DNA of 64,000 nucleotides from the NCBI RefSeq assembly GCF_001422245.1, contig NZ_LMMM01000012.1, positions 124,613 to 188,612 on the forward strand. Direction: 5' to 3'. A model generated the notes under the pieces. That model did no database searches, was not told where the DNA came from, and saw nothing but the letters and a program-made list of their open reading frames with translations. This DNA comes from Rhizobium sp. Leaf262. Its GTDB lineage: Bacteria; Pseudomonadota; Alphaproteobacteria; Rhizobiales; Rhizobiaceae. Below are positions 17,846 to 27,832 of the stretch, piece after piece (position 1 is the first letter of the stretch; every line of letters starts with the position of its first letter). The translations under genes and the position numbers were made by a program.

Positions 17846-18400
17846 TTAACTTTCAGTCTTGTTGGTTTCGGCTACAGAAAATATGCGCCGCTGGAAGTCC
17901 GTCACCATGCTGACGGCAAGGCTCTTGCTATCTTCGTTCACACTGGTGGGTGCCTCGGCGTTGCGCACCTTCTGCATCGCCTGAGAATAGGCCTGCTCGG
18001 CAATGCCGATGCCGCCACGCTTGGAAACGGCATCCGCCATCTGCTCGGCCATCATGCTTTTCCAGAAGTCGCCCGCAGATCCCTTGCCGTAAACTTCTTC
18101 GCTTTCCTTTGGCATCATGTTCTGCAACATGGTCGACAGAACGCTGGCTTCGAACTTGCGATAGGTCTCGGGAATTTTCTCGTCGGACTTGATGTGGTGG
18201 ATGTTGCCGACGCCTGCCTTGCTCGCAGCCGTGTCAATGCTGTTGATGGCCGATTCGAAGCCGGCATTGCTGGCCGTCAGAACCGATGCCTCATGGGTGG
18301 CGCTCACCGAGCGCAGTTTTTCCCGTGCCGCCAGAACCTGTGTCGGGTCCGCCGCATTCACAACATCAAGCACAAGATCGCTTGGAGGAGAAATGGCCAC
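17846..18400 (-). CDS. flgJ: FlgJ-type rod-binding protein (without muramidase domain)
   Basis: A 184-aa protein whose central part (FEASVLSTMLQNMMPKESEE, then GDFWKSMMAEQMADAVSKRG) matches the rod-binding domain of FlgJ, which caps the growing rod. The glucosaminidase domain of enterobacterial FlgJ is absent, as in other alphaproteobacteria (CheL/FlgJ type). A separate lytic transglycosylase gene at 37219-37800 could supply that activity. The leading 80 residues are Ala/Ser-rich and probably an export region. Confidence 0.78.
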   Translation of the reverse strand: MAISPPSDLVLDVVNAADPTQVLAAREKLRSVSATHEASVLTASNAGFESAINSIDTAASKAGVGNIHHIKSDEKIPETYRKFEASVLSTMLQNMMPKESEEVYGKGSAGDFWKSMMAEQMADAVSKRGGIGIAEQAYSQAMQKVRNAEAPTSVNEDSKSLAVSMVTDFQRRIFSVAETNKTES

Positions 18401-18440
18401 GTCGTCATCCTTTCCGTAATGATCGGATGACGATACCTGC

Positions 18441-18848
18441 CTAACCTTGCTGGAGGCTGGTGTCTTTCAGGCTCATCTGAAGATCGATCATCTCGTAGAC
18501 GCTATTATCCTCGCGCACGCGCTGCTCGTCGGCGCGAGCGGCATCGCGCTTGTCTTCGAGGCGCTCGCCCTTTTTCGTCTCTTTCAGTACATGCTGTTCC
18601 TGCGCCTTCTCGATGGACTCCAGACGCACATCGCGCGACTTCAGCCTGCTGTGGCGGGTAACATAATGCTTGAGCATGTCCTGATGCACAGGATCGAGCG
18701 AGGTCAGATAACCGCTGAGCGAGTCGATCTTCTCCGCAAGCTCGTTGCGCTCACGGGTGGTGATGGCAAGCTCGTTTTCAGCCATCTGTTTCAGGTGTCC
18801 CTGCACCTTGACCAGGCGGCTGAGCTTCTTGGATTTCGAATCGTCCAT
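18441..18848 (-). CDS. FliJ-like coiled-coil flagellar protein
   Basis: A 135-aa highly charged helical protein. It starts at the ATG at 18848 (MDDSKSKKLSRLVKVQGHLK), although the open frame extends further upstream as a shadow of fliR. Heptad-rich stretches (ITTRERNELAEKIDSL, RLEDKRDAARADEQRV) and its size match FliJ, the soluble component that couples the FliI ATPase to the export gate. It starts 9 nt after the fliR stop. FliJ identity is inferred from size, coiled coil and context. Confidence 0.65.
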   Translation of the reverse strand: MDDSKSKKLSRLVKVQGHLKQMAENELAITTRERNELAEKIDSLSGYLTSLDPVHQDMLKHYVTRHSRLKSRDVRLESIEKAQEQHVLKETKKGERLEDKRDAARADEQRVREDNSVYEMIDLQMSLKDTSLQQG

Positions 18849-18856
18849 CACTGACC

Positions 18857-19609
18857 TCACATATTCGCAAAGACACGAAAGAACCCGGTGACGAACTGGT
18901 TCACCAGTGCTGCAATTCCGAAGTAGAGCAGCAACAGACCGCCGCCCAACGCATACGGGGTGGATATGAAATAGACCGGTATCTGGGGAGCAAGCTTGTT
19001 GATCAAGCCAATGGCGACGTTGAAGAGAAAGCCGTAGAGAATGAAAGGACTGGCCACGCGCAGAGCGATGTTCATGGCGGCGACGAGCGTATCGGTGAGC
19101 GTGATCAGCATACGTTGCACACTGATCATGCCGCCCAGCGGGATGGAGCCGTAGGAATCCACGATGGCGCGAAACACCACATGGTGGAAGTCGAGGATGA
19201 ACAGCAACAGAAGCACACCGTAGGACAGCATGCTCGCCAACTGGTTTTCCGAGGTGTCTTCCAGCACGTCCTGCGCGGGGGGGCCGGTGAAGGAAATGGC
19301 CGTACCCATGGCGGTCGCGGCAAACTGCATTCCCAGCACGTAAAGATGCGCAATCATGCCGAAGGTGGCGCCGACCAGTGATTCGAAGAACATGAACTTC
19401 AGGAATGTGATGCTGTCGGCTTTGACCACCGGATAGATGGTGGTCCACAACAACGGCAAAATCGCCATGGCAAGGGCCATGGCGAGCAACAGGCGGACCT
19501 GCATGGGAAGGCGAGCCGAGGAAAATCCCGGCATCACCATCAAGCAGGCGCCGATCCGACAAAATGCCAGAAACAGCGCCATAACCGTTCCCTGTGGGTC
19601 TGAGATCAT
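18857..19609 (-). CDS. fliR: FliR: flagellar type III export gate protein
   Basis: A 250-aa polytopic membrane protein with FliR hallmarks: [20 protein letters not shown] at the N-terminus, [18 protein letters not shown] in the middle and a C-terminal [20 protein letters not shown] motif. With FliP and FliQ it forms the export gate. Its start overlaps the flhA stop by 4 nt, so the two are translationally coupled. Confidence 0.96.
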   Translation of the reverse strand: MISDPQGTVMALFLAFCRIGACLMVMPGFSSARLPMQVRLLLAMALAMAILPLLWTTIYPVVKADSITFLKFMFFESLVGATFGMIAHLYVLGMQFAATAMGTAISFTGPPAQDVLEDTSENQLASMLSYGVLLLLFILDFHHVVFRAIVDSYGSIPLGGMISVQRMLITLTDTLVAAMNIALRVASPFILYGFLFNVAIGLINKLAPQIPVYFISTPYALGGGLLLLYFGIAALVNQFVTGFFRVFANM

Positions 19610-21696
19610 GAGATCGAGCCGAGTATCTTTATTTCCGTGCCCTTGGCCAGTTCGACGTGTGACAGCACCGGCAGCGTGCTGAAGAGGCGTTCCGTAATCA
19701 TGCGGACATAAGACCGGGTTTCAGGCAAAGTCACAAGTACGAATGGCAGCCCGACATCCATGTATTCACGGATAACTTTGCTTGCCTCGTTGGAGAACTC
19801 TTCCACCTGCCGCGGATCGATGTCGAATTCGATGACTTCACCCTTCGGATCGCGCTTGATGGCCTGCTGGAACACGACGTCCCACTTCGTGCCCAGTCTC
19901 AGCACCCGCAGAACACCGTTGTCGGAAAGGTCGCCACAAATCTGCTGCGCCATGCGGATGCGAACATGTTCAACGATCTGTTCGGTACGGCGAAGATGGG
20001 GTGCAAGTTCCGCCACGGCTTCGAGAATGAGGTGAAGATTGCGGATCGAGACACGCTCGGCCAGCAGCAGCTTGAGAATGGCCTGGAGGCCGGAATAGGA
20101 CATGTGCGACGAGCAGATTTCATCCGCCAGTTTTTTGTATTCCGGATCCAGCCGCTCGATGAGAACCTTGACGTCCTTGTAGGACAACAACATCGGCAGA
20201 TTGTTGCGGATGACTTCACTGACGTGGGTCAGCAGTGCCGAGATGTTGTCAATCGGATGGAAGCCCTCACGCTTGAGGTCTTCCACGAAGTGCTCGAGCA
20301 CGGAGACGGCCGGCATGCCGAACGCTGGCTCGCGAACCTCGTCACCCGGAACAGACGGTCTGCGACCCTTGCCGGTGATGACGAGAACTTCGCCGACGCG
20401 CAAGGTGCTGGCCGCAACGGTCGTGCCGTGAATTCTGATCTGATAGGACTTGTCGGGAATAGCGATGTCGTCGGTGACCTTGATTTCCGGAACGACGAAA
20501 CCGTATTGCGTGGCGAACTTCTTGCGCATCTTGCCGACGCGGAAGCCCAGTTCCTGATGCGCGCCCAAGAGCCGGGGCGAAACCTGCTTGCCCAGTGCAA
20601 GTTCGATTTCCGTGGTGCGCAGCGAGTTCTTGACGGTATCCTTTTCGGCTTCTTCCGTCTTGCTCGTCTGCTGTTCTTCCGCAACGCGCTCTGCGTCCTT
20701 CTGCTGCGCGATCTGCCGTGGAATGAACCAGGCGCCGAATGCCAGCAAGCCGCCCAGAAAGAAGAAGGGGATGAAAGGCAGGCCGGGAACGAGCGACAGG
20801 ACGAACATCAGTCCGGATGCGACCGATAGCGCCTTTGGATAGCCGCTCAGCTGGTTGATGACGGCGGTGTCGGTAGAGCCCAGCGTGCCACCACGGGTGA
20901 TGATCAGACCCGCTGCCAGCGAAACGATCAGCGCCGGCACCTGCGAGACGATACCGTCACCGACGGAGAGCTTCACGAACACGTCGGCGGCTTCGCCGAT
21001 GGGCATGCCATGGCGGAAGACCCCGATGATGATGCCACCGCAAATATTGATGGCGGTGATCAGAAGACCGGCGACAGCATCACCGCGCACGAATTTGGAC
21101 GCACCGTCCATCGCACCGTAGAAGGCGCTTTCTTCTTCGAGTTCGCGGCGACGAAGCTGTGCTTCCTTTTCGTTGATGATACCGGCAGACAGGTCGGCAT
21201 CGATCGACATCTGCTTGCCTGGAATGGCATCGAGGGTGAAGCGCGCGCCGACTTCCGCGATACGCGTCGCACCCTTGGTGATGACGATGAAGTTCACCAC
21301 GATGAGAATGAGGAAGACGATCAGACCGATAACGAAGTCGCCGGACATGACGAGGCTGGAAAAGCCCGCAATCACGCCACCGGCGGCATCATGTCCCTGG
21401 TTTCCGTGCGAAAGAATAACGCGCGTCGTGGCGATGTTCAGCGCCAGACGGATCATGGTCGAGATCAGAAGAATGGTCGGAAAAGACGAGAAATCCAGCG
21501 GGCGCTGGATCCACAGCGACACCATCAGGATCAAAACGGAAAAGGCAATCGAAAACGCCAAGCCCAAATCGATGACGAATGCTGGGATTGGCAGGAAGAG
21601 GATGCACAGAATGCACACGATGCCCACGGCAAACCCGACATCGCGACCGCGCGGGGCGACCTTCGGAAGGGGCAATATGCTGGTCGGCGCTGCCAT
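19606..21696 (-). CDS. flhA: FlhA: flagellar type III export gate protein
   Basis: Major export gate subunit (696 aa). The N-terminal half has eight predicted membrane segments and the conserved cytoplasmic FHIPEP-type loop ([20 protein letters not shown]). The soluble C-terminal half contains family motifs such as [20 protein letters not shown] and the [20 protein letters not shown] type end. It is followed by fliR with a 4-nt overlap. In many rhizobia fliQ lies immediately upstream; here fliQ is 9 kb away. Confidence 0.97.
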   Translation of the reverse strand: MAAPTSILPLPKVAPRGRDVGFAVGIVCILCILFLPIPAFVIDLGLAFSIAFSVLILMVSLWIQRPLDFSSFPTILLISTMIRLALNIATTRVILSHGNQGHDAAGGVIAGFSSLVMSGDFVIGLIVFLILIVVNFIVITKGATRIAEVGARFTLDAIPGKQMSIDADLSAGIINEKEAQLRRRELEEESAFYGAMDGASKFVRGDAVAGLLITAINICGGIIIGVFRHGMPIGEAADVFVKLSVGDGIVSQVPALIVSLAAGLIITRGGTLGSTDTAVINQLSGYPKALSVASGLMFVLSLVPGLPFIPFFFLGGLLAFGAWFIPRQIAQQKDAERVAEEQQTSKTEEAEKDTVKNSLRTTEIELALGKQVSPRLLGAHQELGFRVGKMRKKFATQYGFVVPEIKVTDDIAIPDKSYQIRIHGTTVAASTLRVGEVLVITGKGRRPSVPGDEVREPAFGMPAVSVLEHFVEDLKREGFHPIDNISALLTHVSEVIRNNLPMLLSYKDVKVLIERLDPEYKKLADEICSSHMSYSGLQAILKLLLAERVSIRNLHLILEAVAELAPHLRRTEQIVEHVRIRMAQQICGDLSDNGVLRVLRLGTKWDVVFQQAIKRDPKGEVIEFDIDPRQVEEFSNEASKVIREYMDVGLPFVLVTLPETRSYVRMITERLFSTLPVLSHVELAKGTEIKILGSIS

Positions 21697-21982
21697 TCTA
21701 ACTCCATCTCTTCATGAGAAACTGTAGAAGCATTTCAGCCCTCCCCTCATGGGAAAGCCTGCCGACCCATTGGACAGAGATCGACGCCCCGGGTTTAAGC
21801 ATCCAAGCTTGCGCGAGAGTGGATGGAATGGCGAGTATCGCCAATGCTGCAAAGATAGGTCTATGCGCGAGATTTAGGCTTTGGTTCACACCAATTCTGT
21901 AATATATTCGCGGCAAGTTATTCGCGCGATGAGAGCGTGCACGCAGGCCATGATTGACGGCCAAACCCTGCAAGGCTACCCG

Positions 21983-24178
21983 ATGGCGACGATTTCCACC
22001 TATGCAAGTTATCTGACCGTGAACCGGGATTTGAAGTCATCGCTGTCTACGGTGGCCAATCAATCCTCGGTGGCCAAGGATACAGCCTATTACAAGGAAA
22101 ACATCGGCAAGGTCACGACCGTCGATGAGTTTCTCGGCGACTACAAGCTTTATTCCTATGCGATGAAGGCCTATGGCCTTGAGGACATGACCTACGGCAA
22201 GGCCTTCATGCGCAAGGTGCTGGAGAGCGACCTTACTGACAGTTCCAGCTTCGCCAACTCGCTGACCGACAAGCGTTATGTTCAATTTGCCGAGGCCTTC
22301 AATTTTGCCGGTGACAAGAAGGTCGCGCAGAATTCCGCCCAGTCCACCAGCCTGACCGACGCCTATAGCGCCTCCTTTGCTGCGGAGGAAAAGTCACTGA
22401 AGGACGATGCGACCTATTTTGCCAGCAAGATAGGCACCTTCACCAGTGTCGACGACCTGCTCAAGAACAGCAGGCTGCAGACCTATATGCTCGACGCCGT
22501 CGGCCTTGATTCAGAGTTCGTTTCCAAAAGCTACCTGAAACAGGTGCTGACCAGCGATCTGGACGACGAGAACAGTGTTGCCAACCAAGCCAAGAACAAG
22601 GCATGGAAGACACTTGCGGAAGCCTTCAATTTTAATGCCGATGGCACGCTCGACACTGGCGTCAGCGCACAGACGGCGGATCAGACCGAAGATCTGAAAC
22701 TGGGCTATATCTTCAAAAAATCGACGTTCAACTCAGACACATTGGCCGAAGCGAACAACCGCTATTTCGAGAAGAATGTGGCGAAGGTCACGACGGCTAC
22801 AGAACTGGTCTCAGACAGCCGCATGCTGGCTTATGTCAAGACGGCGTTCGGCCTCAACTCCATCATGTTGCCCAGCAGCGTCGCCAGCCTCATGTCGAGT
22901 GAAAGTTTTGCGACGAACTACGGCAATACGGCTTTGCTGGACAAGTTCAATTTTCAAACGGACGGAACGCTGGCCAATGGCGACACGCCGCAGACGGCGA
23001 CCCAGACCTCTGATGTTGCCAAGCTTTACGACACGGCCTTTTCCGCCGACCAGTCCACAGCAAGCGATGCCGCCGTTGCCAATTACAAGACCCGTATCTC
23101 GAGTTTCGAAAACATTGATGATTTCTTCGTCTCGAACAAGAAAGACAAAGATCAAAAGAATAACGACGTGACCGAGGTTTGGGACGTGGCGCTGAGAGCG
23201 TTCGGTATAGATCCTGACGAAGTCAGCGCTTCAGAGTTGAAGCGTGTTCTCACCAGCGATGTGTCCGACAAGAAGAGCTACGTCAATTCGCTGAAAGACG
23301 AGCGTTTCGTGGAGCTCAACAAGGCTTTCAACTTCACCGCCGACGGGCAGTTGAAGGCACCGGTTCTGGCACAGTCCGAAGCCATGACCGACAAGCTGGC
23401 GGATGATTACAAGGCCAGCCAGCTGCGCACATTATCGGGGCAAGCTAAAAAGACGGCGACTACGAAGGCCGACACGGAAATCGAGTATTACACGGAGCAG
23501 ATGAAATCGATCAAGACGGTGGCCGATCTTCTGGCCGACAGCCGTCTGACGGATTTCATGCTCGTGGGTAGCGGCATCGACCCGAAAAGTGTCGAGACTG
23601 CCGATCTCAAGAAGATGTTTGCCTCCGATCTTTCCGATCCGAAGAGCTTCGTCAACACGCAGGAAAATGGGGCCTTTGCCGAGCTTGTCGGCTCCTTCAA
23701 CTTCGATGCCAAGGGGGAGCTAAACCCCGAGACCGTGAGCGGCGGACAGCAGCGCGGTGCGCTTCTGGAAACGACCAATCAATATTTCCGTCAGACGCTG
23801 GAAGAGCAGCAGGGCGAAAGCAATGCGGGCGTACGCCTCGCGATGTATTTCGAACGCATGGCGCCGACCATTACCAGCGCCTATAGCTTCCTCAGTGATG
23901 ACGCCCTGTTCCAGTTCTTCAAGACCAGTTTCAGCCTGCCCAGCACCATCGCCAACATGGATGTGACCAAGCAGGCGGAAATGGTCAACAAGTTCGTAGA
24001 CCTGAAGCAGCTTCAGGATCCCGATTACGTCAGCAAACTCCTCAAGCGCTTTACCGCGCTCTACGACGTCCAGAACAACACTGCTTCGTCTCCATCGCTC
24101 TCTATTCTTACGAGCAGCAGCGGAACATCGATCAGCGCCGATACGCTTCTGGCAGTGGCTCAATTGTCCGCCAGATGA
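21983..24178 (+). CDS. DUF1217 multi-repeat protein of the flagellar region
   Basis: A 731-aa protein that I recognise as the rhizobial DUF1217 family; its biochemical function is unknown. It consists of five tandem units of about 110-130 residues plus a diverged sixth. Each carries the pattern Y-[FY]-x3-I...(V/I)DDLL.(N/D)SRL...(A/G)FGL...L...L.SDL.D..S.(A/V)N.....F..L..AFNF. It has no signal peptide, no membrane segment and no Cys seen. I chose the ATG at 21983 (AAGG 9 nt upstream); an upstream ATG at 21881 would prefix residues unlike the family. It faces away from flhA and ends at a shared terminator. It may be a flagellar type III substrate, by inference. Confidence 0.75.
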   Translation: MATISTYASYLTVNRDLKSSLSTVANQSSVAKDTAYYKENIGKVTTVDEFLGDYKLYSYAMKAYGLEDMTYGKAFMRKVLESDLTDSSSFANSLTDKRYVQFAEAFNFAGDKKVAQNSAQSTSLTDAYSASFAAEEKSLKDDATYFASKIGTFTSVDDLLKNSRLQTYMLDAVGLDSEFVSKSYLKQVLTSDLDDENSVANQAKNKAWKTLAEAFNFNADGTLDTGVSAQTADQTEDLKLGYIFKKSTFNSDTLAEANNRYFEKNVAKVTTATELVSDSRMLAYVKTAFGLNSIMLPSSVASLMSSESFATNYGNTALLDKFNFQTDGTLANGDTPQTATQTSDVAKLYDTAFSADQSTASDAAVANYKTRISSFENIDDFFVSNKKDKDQKNNDVTEVWDVALRAFGIDPDEVSASELKRVLTSDVSDKKSYVNSLKDERFVELNKAFNFTADGQLKAPVLAQSEAMTDKLADDYKASQLRTLSGQAKKTATTKADTEIEYYTEQMKSIKTVADLLADSRLTDFMLVGSGIDPKSVETADLKKMFASDLSDPKSFVNTQENGAFAELVGSFNFDAKGELNPETVSGGQQRGALLETTNQYFRQTLEEQQGESNAGVRLAMYFERMAPTITSAYSFLSDDALFQFFKTSFSLPSTIANMDVTKQAEMVNKFVDLKQLQDPDYVSKLLKRFTALYDVQNNTASSPSLSILTSSSGTSISADTLLAVAQLSAR

Positions 24179-24181
24179 GGA

Positions 24182-24212
24182 AAAGGCCCGAATCCTGCGA
24201 TATCGGGCCTTT
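24182..24212. terminator. Bidirectional terminator between the DUF1217 gene and yacG
   Basis: A 10-bp perfect stem (AAAGGCCCGA/TCGGGCCTTT) with an 11-nt loop starts 4 nt after the plus-strand stop codon. Read from the minus strand it is followed by TTTTCC, so it can also end the murA-yacG transcripts. Confidence 0.8.
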
Positions 24213-24247
24213 ATCAAGGTTGGTAACAATATCCGCATCTGACGGTG

Positions 24248-24463
24248 TCAGTAGTCCTCATCGCCGCGGCGTCGCTCTTCCGTTTCTTCCGCATTGCGCT
24301 CATCATCGGCAACGGGAATGGCGTATGAGCCTTTCAGCCAGCGCGAAAGATCAAGAGAGCGGCATCTGTCGGAACAGAACGGATAATCCTCGCGGGTCGA
24401 GGGTCGTTTGCATTCCGGGCAAGGCTGTGTCTTGCGCAACGGAGTGACGGTGGAATCTGTCAT
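24248..24463 (-). CDS. yacG: YacG: DNA gyrase inhibitor / small zinc-binding protein
   Basis: A 71-aa protein with the YacG zinc ribbon: C-P-E-C followed by F-C-S-D-R-C, then the DLSRWLKGSYAIP signature. YacG binds GyrB and inhibits gyrase in E. coli. The start is the ATG at 24463, with GGAAGG in front and only 4 nt after the maf stop. The C-terminal tail is acidic and rich in Glu/Arg. It is the last gene of the infA-maf-yacG group. Confidence 0.9.
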   Translation of the reverse strand: MTDSTVTPLRKTQPCPECKRPSTREDYPFCSDRCRSLDLSRWLKGSYAIPVADDERNAEETEERRRGDEDY

Positions 24464-24467
24464 GATA

Positions 24468-25091
24468 TCAACCTTCCTGCCAGGCGGAAGCCACCTCAAA
24501 ACCTTCACCGGCCAGAAGCGACACCGTTTCATAGAGCGGTAGCCCGACGACGTTGGTGTAGGAGCCCGTCAATTTCTGCACGAAGCAACTGGCGATGCCC
24601 TGAATGCCGTAAGCGCCTGCCTTGCCGCGCCATTGGCCCGACGCGATGTAGTTTTCGATTTCGTGCTGGGAAAGACGCTTGAAACGCACTTTGGTTTCAA
24701 CCACCTTCTGGCGTACCTTGCCGCTGGGGGTCATCAGGCAAACGCCGGTATAGACCCAGTGACTGCGCCCGGACAGAAGGTGAAGCGCAGCAGACGCGTC
24801 TTCGATATATTCGGCTTTGCCGACGATACGCCGACCGACGGCGACAACCGTATCGGAACCCAGGACATAAGCGCCCTTCCAGGCGAGTTCACCCTTCACC
24901 GCCTTGTAAGCGGCTTCGGCCTTGCTCAGCGAAAGCCGACGGCAGAGCGTGCGCGGGTGTTCGAGCCTGGCGGGTGTCTCGTCGATATCCATCGGCATCA
25001 GACGTGCAGGCTCGATGCCTACCTGATGCAACAGCTCAAGACGGCGGGGCGATCCGGAAGCCAGTATGAGCTTTTGTTTTGCGTCTGTCAT
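24468..25091 (-). CDS. maf: Maf-like nucleotide pyrophosphatase
   Basis: Cytoplasmic nucleoside triphosphate pyrophosphatase (207 aa) of the Maf/YhdE/YceF group, associated with removal of non-canonical nucleotides and with septum control. The signature LASGSPRRLELLHQVG is at the N-terminus, the catalytic Asp motif is VLGSDTVVAVGRR and the C-terminal block is GIQGIASCFVQKLTGSYTNV. It lies 30 nt downstream of infA and 4 nt upstream of yacG. Confidence 0.94.
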   Translation of the reverse strand: MTDAKQKLILASGSPRRLELLHQVGIEPARLMPMDIDETPARLEHPRTLCRRLSLSKAEAAYKAVKGELAWKGAYVLGSDTVVAVGRRIVGKAEYIEDASAALHLLSGRSHWVYTGVCLMTPSGKVRQKVVETKVRFKRLSQHEIENYIASGQWRGKAGAYGIQGIASCFVQKLTGSYTNVVGLPLYETVSLLAGEGFEVASAWQEG

Positions 25092-25121
25092 GGTCTGCCA
25101 GTCGTCCGATCAGCCGGGCGA

Positions 25122-25340
25122 TTACTTGAAACGATAGGTGATGCGACCCTTGGTCAGATCGTAAGGCGTCATTTCGACAAGCACCTTGTCGCCCGCCAGA
25201 ACGCGGATACGGTTCTTGCGCATGCGGCCAGCCGTATGGGCGATGATTTCGTGTTCGTTTTCCAGCTTCACGCGGAACGTGGCATTCGGCAAAAGTTCGG
25301 TCACGACGCCCGGAAACTCGAGGACTTCTTCTTTGGTCAT
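25122..25340 (-). CDS. infA: InfA: translation initiation factor IF-1
   Basis: A 72-aa S1-fold protein: [20 protein letters not shown] at the start, then [20 protein letters not shown] and the C-terminal [16 protein letters not shown], which is almost invariant. The real start is the ATG at 25340; the longer open frame upstream to 25418 is not coding. IF-1 binds the ribosomal A site during initiation. Confidence 0.98.
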   Translation of the reverse strand: MTKEEVLEFPGVVTELLPNATFRVKLENEHEIIAHTAGRMRKNRIRVLAGDKVLVEMTPYDLTKGRITYRFK

Positions 25341-25367
25341 ATAGGGTTTTTCTTCCTGTTGATATTG

Positions 25368-25385
25368 CCGGACTGAACAGTCCGG
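25368..25385 (-). promoter_or_regulatory. Hairpin in the infA leader
   Basis: CCGGACT-GAAC-AGTCCGG is a perfect 7-bp stem with a tetraloop, 28 nt upstream of the infA start and 61 nt after the preceding stop. It is not followed by a T-run on the minus strand, so it may be a 5' leader structure or a weak terminator of the upstream genes. Confidence 0.45.
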
Positions 25386-25445
25386 GAAAATTGCGCGGAA
25401 ACTACACAATCGCCGCACATTTGTGAACCTAAATTGTCATTCGTT

Positions 25446-25940
25446 TTAAAGTGTCTCGGAAAATGGCTTCGCGCGTTGCGGAAGGCGCTCCGAAATCAAT
25501 GTTTTCAGGTGTTCCCGCACCTCTCGGTATGCGTCCAGTATCTGATCACGCGTGCCGGTGGCGACAGTTGGATCCATCGTCGGCCAATAGACCACATCAA
25601 GCGCATTCGATCGTGTCAATTCGAGCGCCGTGTGATGGGCTTCCGGCGTCAACGTGATGATGAGATCGAAGAAATCATCCTCGATTTCATCCAGCGTTCT
25701 CGGCTTGTGTTTGCCGAGCGTCAGTCCCGCCTCATCCAGCACCGCATCGACGAAAGGGTCACGCTCTCCTGCGCGCACCCCTGCCGATTGGATGTAGATG
25801 CCGGGAGCAACGAGTTGTTTGGCGAGAACCTCGGCCATGGGAGAGCGGATCGAGTTCATGCCACACATGAACAATATGGCGCGCGGGGCCTTTTCTTTCA
25901 AGTCGAGCACCGCCGGATCCTGCATGCCTAGCCCCGCCAA
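25446..25940 (-). CDS. Low-molecular-weight protein-tyrosine-phosphatase/arsenate reductase-type protein
   Basis: A 164-aa protein with the phosphatase loop CX5R visible as [14 protein letters not shown] at about residue 25. The later acidic region ([14 protein letters not shown]) carries the catalytic Asp-Pro expected of the LMW-PTP fold. In Rhizobiales this protein is conserved between UPF0262 and infA and is variously named ArsC-like or LMW-PTP. The start at 25940 overlaps the UPF0262 gene by 13 nt; an internal Met at 25925 would avoid the overlap. Its substrate is unknown. Confidence 0.83.
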   Translation of the reverse strand: MAGLGMQDPAVLDLKEKAPRAILFMCGMNSIRSPMAEVLAKQLVAPGIYIQSAGVRAGERDPFVDAVLDEAGLTLGKHKPRTLDEIEDDFFDLIITLTPEAHHTALELTRSNALDVVYWPTMDPTVATGTRDQILDAYREVREHLKTLISERLPQRAKPFSETL

Positions 25941-26401
25941 TAGAGCACACAGACAAGCGTAAAGAGACGCCGGGCAGTATCGAAATCCACCTTTATCTTG
26001 CCGGACAAACGGTCCATCAATGTTTGGGAACCGTCATTGTGAATACCGCGCCTGCCCATGTCGATGGCTTCGATCTGGCTCGGCGTCGAGGACCGGATCG
26101 CCTCGTAATAGCTTTCGCAGATCATGAAATAGTCTTTGATGATCCGGCGAAACGGTGTCAGCGACAAAATGTGGGTCGCGACCGCCTTGTCGTCCTCCGT
26201 GTTGATCGCAAAGACCAGCTTTGAATCAACCAGCGAAATATTGAGCTTGTACGGCCCGCCGACATGCCCCACCGGTTCAAAACAGTTTTCTTCGATAAGA
26301 TCGAAAATGGCGACGGCGCGTTCGTGTTCGACATCAGGGGTGGACCGGCCGATGCTTTCGTCCAGAACCACGTCGCAGAGTCTGAAAACGCTGTCGGCCA
26401 T
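25928..26401 (-). CDS. UPF0262 family protein
   Basis: A 157-aa cytoplasmic protein of the conserved alphaproteobacterial UPF0262 family, recognised from [20 protein letters not shown] and the C-terminal RMDRL-like segment with [16 protein letters not shown]. No function is established. It is 3 nt downstream of hisD and overlaps the phosphatase gene, so it is co-transcribed with both. Confidence 0.87.
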   Translation of the reverse strand: MADSVFRLCDVVLDESIGRSTPDVEHERAVAIFDLIEENCFEPVGHVGGPYKLNISLVDSKLVFAINTEDDKAVATHILSLTPFRRIIKDYFMICESYYEAIRSSTPSQIEAIDMGRRGIHNDGSQTLMDRLSGKIKVDFDTARRLFTLVCVLYWRG

Positions 26402-26404
26402 CTC

Positions 26405-27703
26405 TCATCCTTCCAGATTGAGACGGATGGCGACAGAGCGGGCATGCGCATCCAGCCCTTCGGAATGGGCAAGGGTTATCGCTGCCGGAGCCAGTTGCCG
26501 CAGCTGATCGGGACCCAAACGCAGGATCGATGTGCGCTTGACGAAGTCCAGCACCGACAATCCGGACGAGAAGCGGGCAGACCGTGCGGTCGGCAAAACG
26601 TGGTTGGAGCCGCCGACATAATCGCCGATGACCTCTGGCGTGTGGCGACCGACGAAGATGGCGCCCGCATTGCGCACGCCTGCCATCAAAGCATCGGGAT
26701 CGTCCACCGCCAGTTCGAGATGCTCAGCGGCGATGCGATTGGCGAGGGGAACGGACTTGGAAAGATCATCTACCAGAATGATCGCGCCGAAATCCCGCCA
26801 GCTGGCCGTCGCCGTCTTCGAGCGGGACAGCAGCGTCAATTGCCGTTCCACGGCCTGCTCCACTGCCTTGCCGAGATCGGCATCATCGGTGATCAGAATG
26901 GACTGCGCGCCCTCGTCATGCTCCGCCTGCGCCAGAAGGTCTGCGGCCAGCCATTCCGGGTCGTTATTCCCGTCTGCAATGACGAGCACTTCGGATGGAC
27001 CGGCAATCATGTCGATGCCGACAGTGCCGAAGACGTGCCGCTTGGCAGCTGCGACATAGGCGTTCCCAGGCCCGACAATCTTGGCGACTGGCGCAATCGT
27101 CTGGGTGCCATAAGCAAGTGCCGCCACGGCCTGAGCGCCACCGATGCGGTAGATTTCCTCGACGCCCGCTATGCGCGCTGCCGCCAGCACTGCCGGGTTT
27201 ATGGTGCCACCATTGGCTGGAACGACCATGACGATACGCTCCACGCCGGCAACCTTGGCAGGCACGGCATTCATCAGCACGGAGCTTGGGTAGCTTGCGG
27301 TACCGCCCGGCACATAAAGCCCGACAGCTTCGATCGCCGTCCACCGCGAACCGAGACCCACTCCGATATCGTCTTCGTAAATATCATCCTTGGGCATTTG
27401 CCGCGCATGGTGCTTTTCGATCCGCGCCGCCGCAAGCTTCAGGGCGTCCAGAACAGCCGGTTCGACCTCGGCAATCGCCGCATCGATTTCCGCAGCCGTA
27501 ACCCGCATGGAGGTTCTGGAGAAATCGAGCTTGTCGAACTTGAGAGAGTAATGGGCCAGAGCCTCATCGCCACGTTTGCGGACATCATCGATGATATCGC
27601 GCACGACCGCGTTAACGTCCTCGGATACTTCTCTCTTCGTCGTCAGGAATGCCGCGAAAGCCTGTTCGAAATTCGCCGACGCCTGCTCCAGCCAGATTGC
27701 CAC
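26405..27703 (-). CDS. hisD: HisD: histidinol dehydrogenase
   Basis: Last enzyme of histidine biosynthesis, oxidising L-histidinol to L-histidine with two NAD and a zinc ion. Seen: GLYVPGGTASYPSSVLMN, the GNAYVAAAKRHVFG segment, DMIAGPSEVLVIAD, the AEHLELAVDD block with zinc/catalytic residues and the terminal EGLDAHARSVAIRL. I chose the GTG at 27703 (432 aa, AIWLEQASANFEQAF), the usual HisD length and N-terminus. The frame is open further upstream to 27907, but that part overlaps DUF2948 and is not HisD-like. Confidence 0.95.
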   Translation of the reverse strand: MAIWLEQASANFEQAFAAFLTTKREVSEDVNAVVRDIIDDVRKRGDEALAHYSLKFDKLDFSRTSMRVTAAEIDAAIAEVEPAVLDALKLAAARIEKHHARQMPKDDIYEDDIGVGLGSRWTAIEAVGLYVPGGTASYPSSVLMNAVPAKVAGVERIVMVVPANGGTINPAVLAAARIAGVEEIYRIGGAQAVAALAYGTQTIAPVAKIVGPGNAYVAAAKRHVFGTVGIDMIAGPSEVLVIADGNNDPEWLAADLLAQAEHDEGAQSILITDDADLGKAVEQAVERQLTLLSRSKTATASWRDFGAIILVDDLSKSVPLANRIAAEHLELAVDDPDALMAGVRNAGAIFVGRHTPEVIGDYVGGSNHVLPTARSARFSSGLSVLDFVKRTSILRLGPDQLRQLAPAAITLAHSEGLDAHARSVAIRLNLEG

Positions 27704-27789
27704 GTAACCTACCCTCTTAAGGCCCCGTCCACCGGGCGGGGCGAATGCTTTTGGCCTGCACGTTTGCACGTGCGCTTCTGGGTATGTGG

Positions 27790-27832
27790 CATAAATCGAA
27801 ACAGGCGGGCAAGGCAATTCCCTGTCCGCCTG
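27790..27832 (-). terminator. Terminator after the DUF2948 gene
   Basis: A 7-bp stem (CAGGCGG/CCGCCTG) begins about 22 nt after the DUF2948 stop on the minus strand and is followed by TTTCGATTT. It would separate murA-DUF2948 from hisD. Two further dyads (27722-27742 and 27758-27773) lie between it and the hisD start. Confidence 0.6.

Noticed and set aside
18441-19562. A 373-codon minus-strand frame covering fliR and the FliJ-like gene
   Set aside because: Only its last 135 codons (from 18848) look like protein. The first part is an out-of-frame reading of fliR and is His/Arg/Cys-rich.
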